A DNA stretch of 64,000 nt from Didymella arachidicola (Eukaryota > Ascomycota > Dothideomycetes > Pleosporales > Didymellaceae). Both the position numbers and the translations under genes were made by a program. Where the stretch lies: positions 1,054,001-1,118,000 of the forward strand of contig CM049998.1 of assembly GCA_016630955.3 (NCBI GenBank), given 5' to 3'. How positions within the stretch are numbered: position 1 is the stretch's first letter; each line of letters starts with the position of its first letter. Below the pieces are notes generated by a model that worked only from the letters and a program-made list of their open reading frames with translations, made no database searches and had not been told where the DNA came from. Shown here in pieces: positions 1 through 12,654 of this stretch.

Positions 1-705
1 ATCTTCCACTATTCGCAGTTTCCACGTTAGTCTCGACCTATGAACCTTAACTGAGACTCTGAACGTCAAGCGTACCTTCCTTGGATGTCTGATCTTTGGC
101 ACTCTTCTCAACTTGCTAGTTTTGCTGCTTTCGAGGCATCTGCTAACGAGCACAATAGATCCAAACCTTGCTCGACTATCGTGCCCACGACGCATTCATT
201 CACAATCGTGACGTAGCCATGGCTTTGCACGACGGGAGTGGGTAGGGTGTAGTGCCCAGATACTCTGTATAGCTATTTAATACAACTTGTGATGTTTCTA
301 AACTAAAATTCATTGCTTGTAACGCGTGCGTGGCTGGCGACAGGACAGCTTCAGGCATGGTTTCCCAATGTGCAGTTGCTCTGAGCGAGTGGGAATACGC
401 GCCGTAGTCCATCTAGTTCTTTTGCAAGCGACAGTTCTACCGAAGAGAGAGAATACAAGCTCATACAAAGCCGTCTGGAGGCGCTGGTGTCGTGCTGTCT
501 TGATGCAAGGCGCCCGCAGCGGAGGTGGTTGTCTCGTGAACAGCGTCATTGCTCCTGCCGCACTGACGTTCCAAGAGAGCTGCGCTAGCTTCCCGCCGCC
601 CACCTCCAACTTCGTGACGAGGACCACCGCCTATTGCGCTCGCCGAACTCTCTCTCTGCCTCGAGCGACACTCTTCCCCCTGAATCGCTCATCACCACCG
701 CCAGC
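1..705. other. Upstream region of VMA2; no gene recognised
   Basis: Short open frames occur on both strands but none shows a known domain or a splice-supported extension. The last part, a pyrimidine-rich stretch leading to the ATG at 706, probably contains the promoter and 5' leader of the V-ATPase gene. Confidence 0.5.
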
Positions 706-2620
<1,915 letters not shown>

Positions 2621-3301
2621 GATGCAGAGGATGTGTAATCGATCGTCAAGTCATAGCCAGCGAATAGATGTTTGGAGTTCATTTGCGAGTAAATACGAAA
2701 TCTTTGACAAACATTTTATCTACCACTCTGAGTCTCTGTACCACTCACTTTGAACTCTTCTGTAGACTCTTCTAAGAAGATACGGAATATTCTATTTACA
2801 TCTCGCTGCTAGCCCTCCTGGATCTGAATAGCAGAGGTTTTGGACCTGGCGTAAAGGCCGAAATCGACTCACGTATCCATGTCCACCTTAGAAGAATACA
2901 CAACAGAATAACTTCCTGTACAGCGCTAACCTCCAGTCTTAAACTCCATTCATCACAACCGCTGCTATTGCCCGTTTTTCGTTGTCAGTAGACAGGAATA
3001 GTGGGGCGACAGTTTCTTCGCTACTGGGACGCAATCAGATAAGACTCACTCTATGTGTTTCCAGGTCTTGAGGGAAGCTTATCGTGATTGGAACTTCTCC
3101 TTCCCCATATGACATTGATCGCGCAGGGCAGCTCCCACCGCCTCTTCTTCTCAATCCAGACCGTGTTTGACCTCAACATTGAGCGGTCTTCAGTATATGG
3201 AGTGGTATGTTCAATATTGTACATTCTCTTGCTGGTGCTGTTACATTCCCAAGACGCCGCCCGCTAAAATGCAGTATCACAATCTTCCTCATCTCCATTT
3301 C
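2621..3301. other. Intergenic, 3' regions of two convergent genes
   Basis: The VMA2 gene (plus) and the small membrane-protein gene (minus) converge here. Only short chance frames are seen; it probably holds 3' untranslated sequence of both. Confidence 0.5.
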
Positions 3302-3778
3302 TCACTTTGCAGTGGAAACCCCATCATCAACCTTCTCCACCCCAGCTCGAGGACTTGGCATTGGTTCTGTCCTTCTTTCTCCTCGATCTCCCACTCCGAC
3401 CGTGGATGGCTTCTGTGTGTAAAAGTTGCCCAGTATAGCCCACATCTTGTCGCGCAATCCTTGGAAAGGCTGCTTGCCTGGGGTGGGGTTATTTGGGTCG
3501 TTCGCGAAGTCGTAGAAGAAGACGCCGTGTATCATGATGAAGCTGATCACACTCCACTGCACGATCTTGGTCCACTTGTTCCACATCGGCTTGATTGACT
3601 TGAGCCGTATGCGACGCTTGAACTTGCGCTCAAAGTAGAACTGCTGCTTCTCGGTGAGCTCGCGGAGGTTCGGCGGCCATGTCTTCTTTGCAGGATATCG
3701 ATTACGGGAGAAGTCGAACGGTGGCAGCTTGCTCTGTTTGCGGCCAAGCAATCGGTTGATCACGCCCATCGCCGACAT
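3302..3778 (-). CDS. Conserved fungal single-pass membrane protein, function unknown
   Basis: A 158-aa protein if it starts at the ATG at 3778 (MSAMGVINRLL). A second Met lies three residues on, and the frame stays open upstream to 3874, so the start is not settled. The middle part is highly basic (KLPPFDF, RNRYPAKKTWPPNLRELTEKQ, FKRRIRLKSIKPMW) and is followed by one hydrophobic helix, roughly residues 85-105 (VQWSVISFIMIHGVFFYDF). The tail is polar. A basic N-terminal half before one membrane helix would suit a mitochondrial inner-membrane or ER protein, but that is inference. It looks like a conserved ascomycete family rather than a chance frame, because the codon pattern and composition are non-random. 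It is divergent from the leucyl-tRNA synthetase gene, with about 250 bp between start codons, so they may share a promoter region. Confidence 0.7.
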   Translation of the reverse strand: MSAMGVINRLLGRKQSKLPPFDFSRNRYPAKKTWPPNLRELTEKQQFYFERKFKRRIRLKSIKPMWNKWTKIVQWSVISFIMIHGVFFYDFANDPNNPTPGKQPFQGLRDKMWAILGNFYTQKPSTVGVGDRGERRTEPMPSPRAGVEKVDDGVSTAK

Positions 3779-4028
3779 GGCGGCGGTTTTGGTATGCGAA
3801 GATTGGCGACAATAGGACTTGAATGCGACGCTGTGGCGCGTCACTCGTTGATGTTCGAACAAACCTCCACTCATTGCGCGCGTCCCGCACTAGCCAGCCT
3901 TGGCATCGCACTTTTGCTGAATGGTATGACTGGTGCGGCCAAAGCGCCTGTTCAGCATCCCGCCTTGACACTCCAAGCAGAGGCCTTCTTTCTTACGCTC
4001 CCTATTACCACTTGCAACGCTCGAAATC

Positions 4029-7000
4029 ATGGCGGAAGCCGCAGTCCCCAAGGACGTTGCAAAGGACGCCGTTACTGCGACTATTGATTTGTTGAAGCCG
4101 CAGGAGTCACAGGACAAGACCCTCAAGATCGAAAACACCGAAAAGCGGGACACCTTGATAGAGGCCGAGAAGAAATACCAGAAGTTGTGGGAAGAGCAGG
4201 GAGTGTTCCAGCCTGATGCACCGACCCTCGAGGAGGTACCTTTTGATACCAACCCGGAGGATCTTCGCGCAAAACACCCAAAATGGTTTGGGAATTTCGC
4301 ATACCCGTACATGAATGGGACCCTTCACGCCGGTCACGGCTTCACTGCTTCAAAGGTGGAGTTCACAGCCGGTTTCCAGAGGATGAATGGCAAGCGGACT
4401 TTGTTCCCTCTCGGCTACCACGTGACTGGCATGCCCATCAAGGCTTGTGCAGACAAGCTTGTTAGGGAAGTCGAGCAGTTTGGTCAGAACTTTGAGCGCT
4501 GCCCTGTCGAAGATGTCATCGAAGCACCAAAGGAGCCGCCTGCGCCTACACAGGCCGAGGCTAAGACTGACCTCACTAAGTTCAAGGCGACCAAGGGAAA
4601 AGCAGCTGCTAAGACAGTCAAGACCAAGTACCAGTTCCAGATTATGCTGGCACAAGGCATTCCTGTCGAGGAGATTCACAAGTTTGCTGACCCATACCAC
4701 TGGATCCAATTCTTCCCTCCTCTTGCCAAGCGCGATCTCACAAACTTCGGTGCCAGGATAGATTGGCGAAGACAGTTCGTTACCACAGATGCTAACCCTT
4801 ACTACGACTCGTTCGTTGCATGGCAGATGCGCAAGCTGAAGGAGTTGGGCAAGATTATCTTCGCGAAGAGATACACAATCTACAGTCCCAAGGACGGCCA
4901 GGCGTGTATGGACCACGATAGGCAGTCTGGTGAGGGCGTTGGTGTTCAGGAATACACAGCGTTGAAGATGAAGGCCATCACATGGTCAGACTCGGCAAAG
5001 GCTATCATTGATGGTAAACTTCCCGAGGGCGCCAACGCATACTTCATTCCCGCTACTTTGAGGCCCGAGACCATGTACGGACAGACATCGTGTTTCGTCG
5101 GACCTACCATTGAATATGGACTTTTCCACGTCAAGGATAACGAGTACTTTGTTTGCAGTCAGCGCGCCGCACGAAACATGAGCTATCAGCCCGGTACACC
5201 AGGAACCTTCCCCGAGGAAGGCAAGATCAACCAAGTCGCCAGCTTCAAGGGCAAGGACCTCGTTGGTACCACCGTAAATGCTCCTTTGTCCGTTCACAAG
5301 GAGGTCTATATTCTACCCATGGAGACCGTCAAGGACACCAAGGGTACAGCAGTCGTCACTTGCGTGCCATCTGACTCGCCTGACGACTACATCACATCAT
5401 TCGACCTGGCCAAAAAGGCGGAGTACTACGGTATCCAGAAGGAATGGGTCAAGTTCGACGACATCCTTCCCATCATCGATACACCCACATACGGCAATCT
5501 CTGCGCAAAGAAGCTCGTTGAGGACCTGAAGATTCAGTCGCCCAAGGACTCCGCGAAGCTTGCTGAGGCGAAGGACAAGGCATACAAGGAAGGTTTCTAC
5601 AAAGGTACCATGGTCTACGGCGAGCAGAAGGGCAAGTCAGTTGAGGAGGCCAAGCCCCTTGTTCGCAAGCAGCTCATCGATGCTGGCGAAGCTTTCCCCT
5701 ACGCTGAGCCTGATGGCAAGGTCATTAGCCGTAGTGGTGACGATTGCGTTGCTGCTCTGCTCGACCAGTGGTACATGAACTATGGTACAGCAGAGAACGG
5801 TGGAGATGGCGAGTGGGCCGAGAAGGTCCGCGCTCACATCGAGAACGAGCTCAATCTCTACTACCCTGAGGCTAAGAACCAGTTCTTGCGAGTCGTTGAT
5901 TGGTTGGGCAACTGGGCTTGCGCACGTTCGTACGGTCTTGGTTCGAAGGTCCCTTGGGATGAGGCTGTCATGGTTGAGTCTCTGTCTGACTCCACCATCT
6001 ACCAGGCATACTATTCCTTTGCCCACCTCCTGCACAAAGACATGTTCGGTAAGGAGCCTGGGCCCCTCAATATCAAGCCTGAGCAGTTCACCGACGATGT
6101 CTGGGACTACGCTTTCGGCCGCCGCGAGCGCACCAACCTTCCTGAGTCCGACATCCCCAAGGAGGCCCTTCAAACACTGAGGAGACACTTCGACTACTGG
6201 TACCCGCTTGACATGCGAACCAGTGGTAAGGATCTCATCCAGAACCATTTGACATTCAATCTCTACGTTCACGCCGCCATCTTCCCCGAAGAGAACTGGC
6301 CACGCAGCTTCCGTGTCAACGGTCATCTGCTCCTGAACGGTGACAAGATGAGCAAGTCTACTGGTAACTTCCTCACCATTGCCGGTGCCGTGGAGAAATT
6401 TGGTGCGGATGCCACACGTCTGGCACTTGCAGATGCTGGTGACGACATGAACGATGCCAACTTCGAGGAGACTGTTGCCAACGCCAACATCTTGAAGCTG
6501 TACGAGCTCCGCAAGTGGTGCGAGGAGCTTGTCCGCGAAAAGATTACCATCGTCGATGGCTCGAAGTATATCGAGACGAAGGAGAAGGAACGTGTCAGGA
6601 ATGCCGACGTTATTCAGCGCAAGAGTGGAAGCGAGCGCGTCCTCCTTGACGACCTGTTCGACAATGAGATGAACGCTCTTGTTGCCGAGACATACGGTCA
6701 CTACTCCGGCACAATGTACAAGGCCGCGCTGAAGTCCGGTTACCACGACTTCACCTCTGCGCGTGACTTTTACCGTGAGGCTACCAAGGCCGCCGGTATC
6801 GGCATGCACGAGGACCTCGTCAAGAAGTTCATCGAGCTTCAGGCCTTGATGATTGTCCCCATTGCCTCTCACTGGGCTGAGTACATCTGGCTCGAGGTCC
6901 TCAAGAAGGATGAGACCATTCAGAAGGCACAGTGGCCCAAGGTTCCTGAGGCTGATGCCCGTCTCTCCGCTGCTCGTGACTTTGTCCGCACAACCCAGTC

Positions 7001-7581
7001 GAATATCACATCTGCTGAGGGCGCCGCAGTCAAGCGTCTCAGCAAGGGTAAGGCCGCGAACTTCGATCCCAAGAAGGAGAAGAAGATCACCATTTTCGCG
7101 GCGCAAGAGTTCCCTGCTTGGCAGAAGAAGTAAGTTCACCCACTTCCATTCACAATGCACCATGTACTAACAATTATGCAGGTACATCCAGGTAATTCGG
7201 GAGAACTACCCCAACCTTGACATCAAGGCTCTTAGCAAGCAAATCGACAAGTCCGAGTCCAAGAAGGCCATGCCTTTTATCAATTCTCTGAAGCGCCGTC
7301 TCGACAGCGGCGAATCTTCTGATGTCGTCCTCAACCGTGAGCTCGCCTTCAACGAGCTCGATACTCTGAGGTCCATGGTCCCTGGTCTCAAGCAGACCAT
7401 CCAGAAGTGTGTCGATGTCGAGATCATCTCGGTCGCTGATGGCGGCAAGGAGGGTGTCGTGATCAAGGAAGATGGAAGCAAAGGTGAGGAGAGGAAGGAG
7501 CTGCCGCCCCAGGCAGGTAGTGCAGAGCCCGGCAGCCCAAGCTTTGCGTTTGAGAATGTTGAGAGTCTGCCTGTTAGGTAG
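4029..7581 (+). CDS. CDC60: Cytosolic leucyl-tRNA synthetase
   Basis: Charges tRNA-Leu with leucine for cytoplasmic translation. Two exons, 4029-7129 and 7182-7581, joined across a 52-bp intron with a perfect TACTAAC-type branch site (TGTACTAACAA), give 1166 aa, close to the usual length of eukaryotic cytosolic LeuRS. The class I HIGH-type signature is seen as PYMNGTLHAGHG near residue 93, and KMSKS is exact near residue 772. The connective editing domain between them carries the TLRPETMYGQT signature of LeuRS/IleRS/ValRS proofreading. A lysine-rich insert near residues 170-200 and the C-terminal extension are typical of archaeal/eukaryotic LeuRS and exclude the mitochondrial enzyme. Long antisense open frames across this gene are codon-bias shadows. 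Identification is very secure. Confidence 0.97.
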
Positions 7582-7965
7582 GGTGTCGGGGGTTGTTAAA
7601 CAAGTTTACGTGAAAAGATTTGAACGAAGCGTACGACACAATAGATAGATGATGGGTCTCAATAAGAAGAACATGGAATGGATAATTCTGCGCACTCCTT
7701 CTTCTTCTTCTTCTTCTTCTTCTTCTTCTTCTTCTTTTACATTATGTCGATCTACTGGCACAAAGCCAGGCGACACGCTGCGCACTCATGTGCGATCAAA
7801 TTCAACCTTGGGGACGACGATTGGTTGAGGATAGAGGGAAGAGGACGAAGGTAGGGCAGGTAGGCACACGAATACCGGCTATATGCTACTCTGATCTTGT
7901 AGAGAACGGGGAATAGCTACAGGCATTCAAATTCGGAATATCAGCCTCAAAGCGAAACGGGGCTA
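7582..7965. other. LeuRS 3' flank
   Basis: Contains the 3' end of the leucyl-tRNA synthetase transcript, a CTT microsatellite and unremarkable sequence up to the TA target site of the transposon that begins at 7966. Confidence 0.5.
7696..7736. repeat. (CTT)n microsatellite
   Basis: About thirteen tandem CTT units, about 115 bp downstream of the LeuRS stop codon. Seen directly; likely to vary in length between strains. Confidence 0.95.
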
Positions 7966-8589
7966 CCGTGTCTGTGCGCGTGATGCGCGGATTTTACTAG
8001 TAAAAATAGCAAATTCTAGAAACTTTAAAGCTATAACGTACATGTACAGCGAACGGAACGGTCAACGAACGGAACACTTTTGCCAAGACCCTACCAAAAC
8101 TCCCCCTATTATGGCCTATAATACCACACTTTGGCCCTGCATAGGTTAAAAGAAGCTATATTATCACTCAGAGCCCTCTTTTACAGCATTCTTGCACGTT
8201 CGCGCGTTGTGCCCACCCTCTCCGCACCGTCCACAGCGTCGTTGGGATGGTTCACCTCCTTCAGCGCGCACCCGCTTCTTTGCCTTCTTACCATCACCAC
8301 GCGCCCCAAACTCCTGCAGAGTAGTTAACCGCTGGCCTTCTTCAACTGACACTCGTTTGACGCGTTTATTTGGTGTTGATTGGTGGGCATTGAGATAATG
8401 TTGGTATTATGGTGTGGTCTTGGCAAAAGCGTTCCACTAGAGCAGGCGTTCCACAAGACTAGTACAGACGTTAGTAGGTCTAAGAAAGTATATTAGTTCC
8501 TTAAGTAGATAAAAAGTTATATAGCTTTAAAGTTTCTAGAATTTGCTATTTTTACTAGTAAAATCCGCGCATCACGCGCACAGACACGG
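7966..8589 (-). mobile_element. 624-bp non-autonomous TA-flanked DNA transposon (Tc1/mariner, pogo/Fot1 type)
   Basis: The ends are inverted repeats of 70 bp with no mismatch that I can find (7966-8035 and 8520-8589), beginning CCGTGTCTGTGCGCGTGATG and flanked by TA on both sides (7964-7965 and 8590-8591). TA duplication and the zinc-knuckle remnant inside place it in the Tc1/mariner-pogo group. Most of a transposase gene is missing, so it must be moved in trans, if at all. Perfect repeats and no RIP-like decay argue for recent activity or a recent gap-repair deletion. It lies 190 bp upstream of a cytochrome P450 start codon and could supply regulatory sequence. Confidence 0.92.
8164..8385 (-). 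pseudogene. Zinc-knuckle tail of a deleted pogo/Fot1-like transposase
   Basis: An open reading stretch without an ATG, running on the minus strand to a stop at 8164. It encodes a basic linker (DGKKAKKRVRAEGGEPSQRR) followed by the CCHC knuckle CGRCGEGGHNARTC. The same arrangement, CGRCGKTGHNTRTC, ends the intact transposase at 36.7 kb, so this is the C-terminal remnant of a related but distinct transposase. The DNA-binding and catalytic domains have been lost. The tail is still open and could be read only if a start were provided. Not a functional gene as it stands. Confidence 0.8.
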
Positions 8590-8779
8590 TAGTGCTGATG
8601 CCTCGAAGCGGAAAGAGGGCTGTTGCACATCCTGCCCTCACGTCAGCATCGTGAGCAGGCCCATCACCCAGAATGGACTTGTACGCGCCGGTGCATCATA
8701 GCCTTTGCACCGTCCCGATTCTACTTCTCTGGTCCAAATCCACCTTTTCTTAGCGCAACATTTCGCGCACTGTAACAAC

Positions 8780-10464
8780 ATGATACTGACTTATCTAACA
8801 TGCACTGCTCTTGCTTTCGCGGTATACAACATCATCTCCACGATCACTACAAAACGTCGACATGCAGCAGCAGCAAAGAGGCTTGGCTGTGGGCCGACTC
8901 CAATGGAGCACTTGCCTGATCCGTTCGCACTCACCAATTTATTCAGAACGATGTGGGCTCTGGGCAACAATACGATCCTAGACTACATGCGCAGTACGTT
9001 TGACAACACATCTGCAAATGGGACAGTCCAGACGTATGAGACGAAAATTCTTGGTGACCAGGTCATCTTCACGTCTGATCCAAGAAACATCCAAGCAATG
9101 CTGGCAACACAATTCAAGGACTTCGAGCTCGGCCAAGTGCGAAGAGGCTCTTTTGCTCCTCTGTATGTTGTATTCATTTGCCTCTCACGTCGCTGATCGT
9201 ATTTGCAGACTTGGCCATGGCATCTTCTCCGCAGACGGCGAGCAATGGGAGCGCGCACGCGCCATTCTTCGACCGCAATTCACCCGCGATCAAGTCGGTG
9301 ACTTAGAGCTGGAGGAGCGCCACATCCAGAATATGCTACAGGCTTTGCCTACAGAGGCAGGAACTTGGTCAAATATCATCGATCTGCAGCCCTTGTTCCT
9401 CCGTTTCAGCATGGACTCAGCTAGTGAGTTCCTTTTTGGACAGAGCACTAACACGCAACTTGCCGCCTTGTCCGAAGCGGCCTCTGTCAAGAATGTCGAA
9501 GACACTGCGTTTGTCGAGACCTTCGAGGCTTGTCAGCGCCGCATTATGATGGCCATGCTACTCAACGAATTCTACGGTCTTATCCAGACGAAAACCTTTA
9601 TGGAAAAATGCCGACAATGTCATCGTTATATTGATAAGTTCGTTCGCCAGGCGCTGAGTCGCCACGAGGGTCGCGACCGAATCCAGAACTCTAAGAAAGA
9701 GCGGTACATCTTTGCCGACAAACTCGCAAGCGAAACTAGCGATCCTATTGAACTGCGGAACCAACTCCTTTCTATTCTTGTGGCTGGTCGCGATACTACT
9801 GCATCGTTCATGAGCTTCTTGTTCATCATGCTGGCTCGCCACCCTGATTACTACAACAAGCTTCGTCGGGCCGTTCTCGAGGATTTTGGAACGTTTGAGT
9901 CGCCAAAAGATATCACATTCACAAGGCTCAAAGCATGCACGTACCTCCAATGGTGCATGAACGAGACGCTTCGGCTTTTCCCTCCTGTACCTTGGAACTC
10001 ACGCCGCAGCGTACGCGACACGAGTCTGCCAAGTGGAGGCGGCGTAGACGGCCTGTCTCCTATATTTGTGCCAAAGGGAACCGAGACGGTGTATATTGTC
10101 TGGTTGATGCAAAGACAGCCAGAATTCTGGGGATCGGATGCTGAAGAATTCCGACCTGAGCGTTGGCAAAATCACAAACATAGTGGCTTCGAGTACTTAC
10201 CCTTCAATGGTGGACCACGGTAAGTTGCTTGGTCTCAAAGTTTACAATTCATATTGACAATCAAACAGTATCTGTCTTGGACAGCAGAATGCTTTGACCA
10301 AGACTGGTTATCTCGTAGTGCGACTGCTGCAACGGTTCGACAAATTAGAGGATGCTTCGGCTACGGCGGGGAAACCAGTGAAGTGGAGCGTCTCGTTGAT
10401 AGGTCGACCGAAAGACGGTGTCAATGTACGGCTTCACGCGGCAGCCTCAACACACCGGCGATGA
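8780..10464 (+). CDS. Cytochrome P450, CYP52/alkane-hydroxylase-like
   Basis: Membrane-bound heme monooxygenase. Three exons, 8780-9162, 9209-10219 and 10269-10464, join in frame to give 529 aa. The N-terminus is a hydrophobic ER anchor (MILTYLTCTALAFAVYNIIS). The I-helix is AGRDTTASF, the K-helix ExxR is ETLR followed by LFPPVPWNSR, and the heme loop FNGGPRICLG is formed across the last intron with the cysteine ligand near residue 467. The overall pattern, with SADGEQWERARAILRPQF in the C-helix, resembles CYP52-type fatty acid or alkane omega-hydroxylases and related CYP539/CYP584 families, so oxidation of aliphatic or lipid-like substrates is likely but the substrate is unknown. It lies just downstream of a transposon remnant and is followed by an opposite-facing GH43 gene. 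Confidence 0.92.
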
Positions 10465-10947
10465 TATATCTTTGTACAGGTCTACAGGTATCCTCCGTCC
10501 TGTTAGTGTTTTGCACTTGACTTTACTGTGTAGGCACTATCCTACTGTAGCGCTTTGGATTCAAACAACGACACTCAACCCTGGAAGTTAGCCATAGTCT
10601 CCAGTACTTGCTCATATTTGAGAAAGGTATATCAACTTATATAGCTTCTAGAAACGAAATTCTGAGACTGCTTTAGAAATCATTCAACCTTTGGCAATTG
10701 ACGCAGTTCTAAACCAAGTACTCCCCTGTCACATAAATCAATATCGTACAAGAATTTACGGAACATAGAGAGGAATGCACCTTCCATTAATTACTTATGA
10801 TTGTCTTAATGAACACGCAATTGCGCATGGCGTAGAAACGATATTGGGCGAGCAGTCGCACGACTATCGATATAACCGCAGACGGCTATTGACATGAATG
10901 TTCGTGAATGTTCCGTTATCTTCGTGTCCTTAGTCATTCCTCGCCGA
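10465..10947. other. Intergenic between convergent P450 and GH43 genes
   Basis: No gene is seen. It presumably holds the 3' ends of both transcripts. Confidence 0.5.
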
Positions 10948-12654
10948 TCAAATCTCCTGATTAAATCCTTCACTTGCCACACTGGTTTCTTCATCGACCC
11001 ATTGTTTCGTCCCCGTATACCTCCACCTCTGGTACCACGCATTAGGTGTACTTGCTGGGCAATCCAGAACATCGTCCCCAGCCCCATTACACGTCGCATA
11101 GACTCCAATCAGCGTACCTACGAAGCTCCCCGTATTCCCGCTCACCTGACTGGTAGCCGCTGTCCCCAACTCCAGCGTCTCCGAACTGCCCACCGCCAAT
11201 GCAGCCGAGAACAAGTACTCATCCGGCGTGCACATTTCAATCATGAGGCAGATAGGCTGCCCTCTCCACGCCTCGGGGACTGGCGTGTATTTATTCCGGG
11301 ACTCGGTCGAGTTGAAGCGGAAAGCCATCGAGCCATTCACCTGAGTAACACTGAGCTGCACATTAGCATACTGAGTAAGGAACGCAGTGATACCCGCTTC
11401 CTGGCCGTCCAGAATCGGGTCAAACCTCATATCCACGCTGAATCTGAACGTGCTGTCCGTTTGCCTGCGTCCCACGAAACTGGTAGCCTTACTCTCCGAT
11501 ATCGTGTTATTGAAGTTGTTGCCCAGGTTGTTCTTACTAGGCACGACTTGCAATCCGTCATCTGTTACGCTGATCATGCCCGGTCGTGGTACCCGCCAGT
11601 ACACCAGGTTGCGCGGGATTTGGCTCCCAGCGGGAAAGTCGTAGACGTCTGGGTCACCGTTGAACGGTCCGGTGCCGGGGATGTCGCGGGAAGGGGCGGG
11701 CAGTTCCCAGCCAGACATGATGCCCCTGACAGGCTGCATGATGGGCCACTCGCCGGTGGGCCATGTCACGGGGAAGAGTACAGTTTCTCGGCCCATGGGG
11801 AAATACGAGCTATTGGGAGGTCCCCAGCGCGTGGCTAGAGCGGTGCCCCAACATTTTCCGTTGCCGTCTTGAAAGAGGTCTGCGTGACCGACGGTTTGAA
11901 AGTATTGATTTGTGCCGCGGTTCGTGAGGTGAGGGTTGTGTGGGCTGGGAGTATAGGGGCCAGTGATCTTCTTCGCGCGCGCCATGGTCACGGCGTGGTC
12001 TTCGCCTGTGCCACCCTCGGCGATGAGTAGGTAGTACCATCCGTCTTTCTTGTAGATGTGGGGGCCTTCGGGCCAGACGCCGCCAGTGCCGTTCCAGAGG
12101 TTGACAACGGGTCCCATTGACCCAGTGTCGGTGTCGATCTCTTGAATTCGAATTTCTTGGGTAGCTACGTAAGCCTTGCCATCGTCGTCCCAGAATAGAT
12201 CTGGGTCGATTTTTGGAGCGTGGAAAAGCACGGGGTCGCTCCAGCTAGCTTCATCAAATGGGTCGGTGGACTTGAATAACACGCCATTTGTACGGTTGGT
12301 GGTCGTGCCTAGGTATTCGCAAATGACATAGAATGTGTCCTGGTGGTGCCGAATGGTAGCGGCGTACATACCTTGCTGCTGGGCATCGGTCGCATAGCTG
12401 TACCCTGGAAGCTGAGATTCGCGATTCCAGACATGGCCAATAAGTTTATAATTAACGAGGTCTTTGGATGCGTAGATAGGTAGGCCAGGGAAGGAGATGA
12501 AGGTTGATGTTACACAGAAGAGTGTTCCATTGACGGGGGTGCATGATGGATCGGAGTGCCAACCAGGGAGAACAGGATTGTGGTAGGTAGAGTTCTTTGC
12601 CAATGTTGGTGCCGAGACGACGAGCAACGACTGGACGATGGTAGTAAATCTCAT
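10948..12654 (-). CDS. Secreted glycoside hydrolase family 43 (beta-xylosidase/arabinofuranosidase-like)
   Basis: A single 568-aa frame. It starts with a signal peptide (MRFTTIVQSLLVVSAPTLA) and runs straight into the family 43 five-bladed propeller. The expected acidic residues are visible: the general base Asp in NPVLPGWHSDPSC, the pKa-modulating Asp in KIDPDLFWDDDG and the acid Glu in WPEGPHIYKKDGWYYLL. The C-terminal 200 residues form the beta-sandwich domain common to fungal GH43 xylosidases. Several Asn-X-Ser/Thr sites fit secretion. It is likely to release xylose or arabinose from plant cell-wall hemicellulose outside the cell. Exact specificity cannot be read from sequence. No intron is seen. 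Confidence 0.94.
   Translation of the reverse strand: MRFTTIVQSLLVVSAPTLAKNSTYHNPVLPGWHSDPSCTPVNGTLFCVTSTFISFPGLPIYASKDLVNYKLIGHVWNRESQLPGYSYATDAQQQGMYAATIRHHQDTFYVICEYLGTTTNRTNGVLFKSTDPFDEASWSDPVLFHAPKIDPDLFWDDDGKAYVATQEIRIQEIDTDTGSMGPVVNLWNGTGGVWPEGPHIYKKDGWYYLLIAEGGTGEDHAVTMARAKKITGPYTPSPHNPHLTNRGTNQYFQTVGHADLFQDGNGKCWGTALATRWGPPNSSYFPMGRETVLFPVTWPTGEWPIMQPVRGIMSGWELPAPSRDIPGTGPFNGDPDVYDFPAGSQIPRNLVYWRVPRPGMISVTDDGLQVVPSKNNLGNNFNNTISESKATSFVGRRQTDSTFRFSVDMRFDPILDGQEAGITAFLTQYANVQLSVTQVNGSMAFRFNSTESRNKYTPVPEAWRGQPICLMIEMCTPDEYLFSAALAVGSSETLELGTAATSQVSGNTGSFVGTLIGVYATCNGAGDDVLDCPASTPNAWYQRWRYTGTKQWVDEETSVASEGFNQEI

Noticed and set aside
5637..7163. 508-codon minus-strand frame
   Set aside because: Antisense to leucyl-tRNA synthetase; no recognisable protein features.
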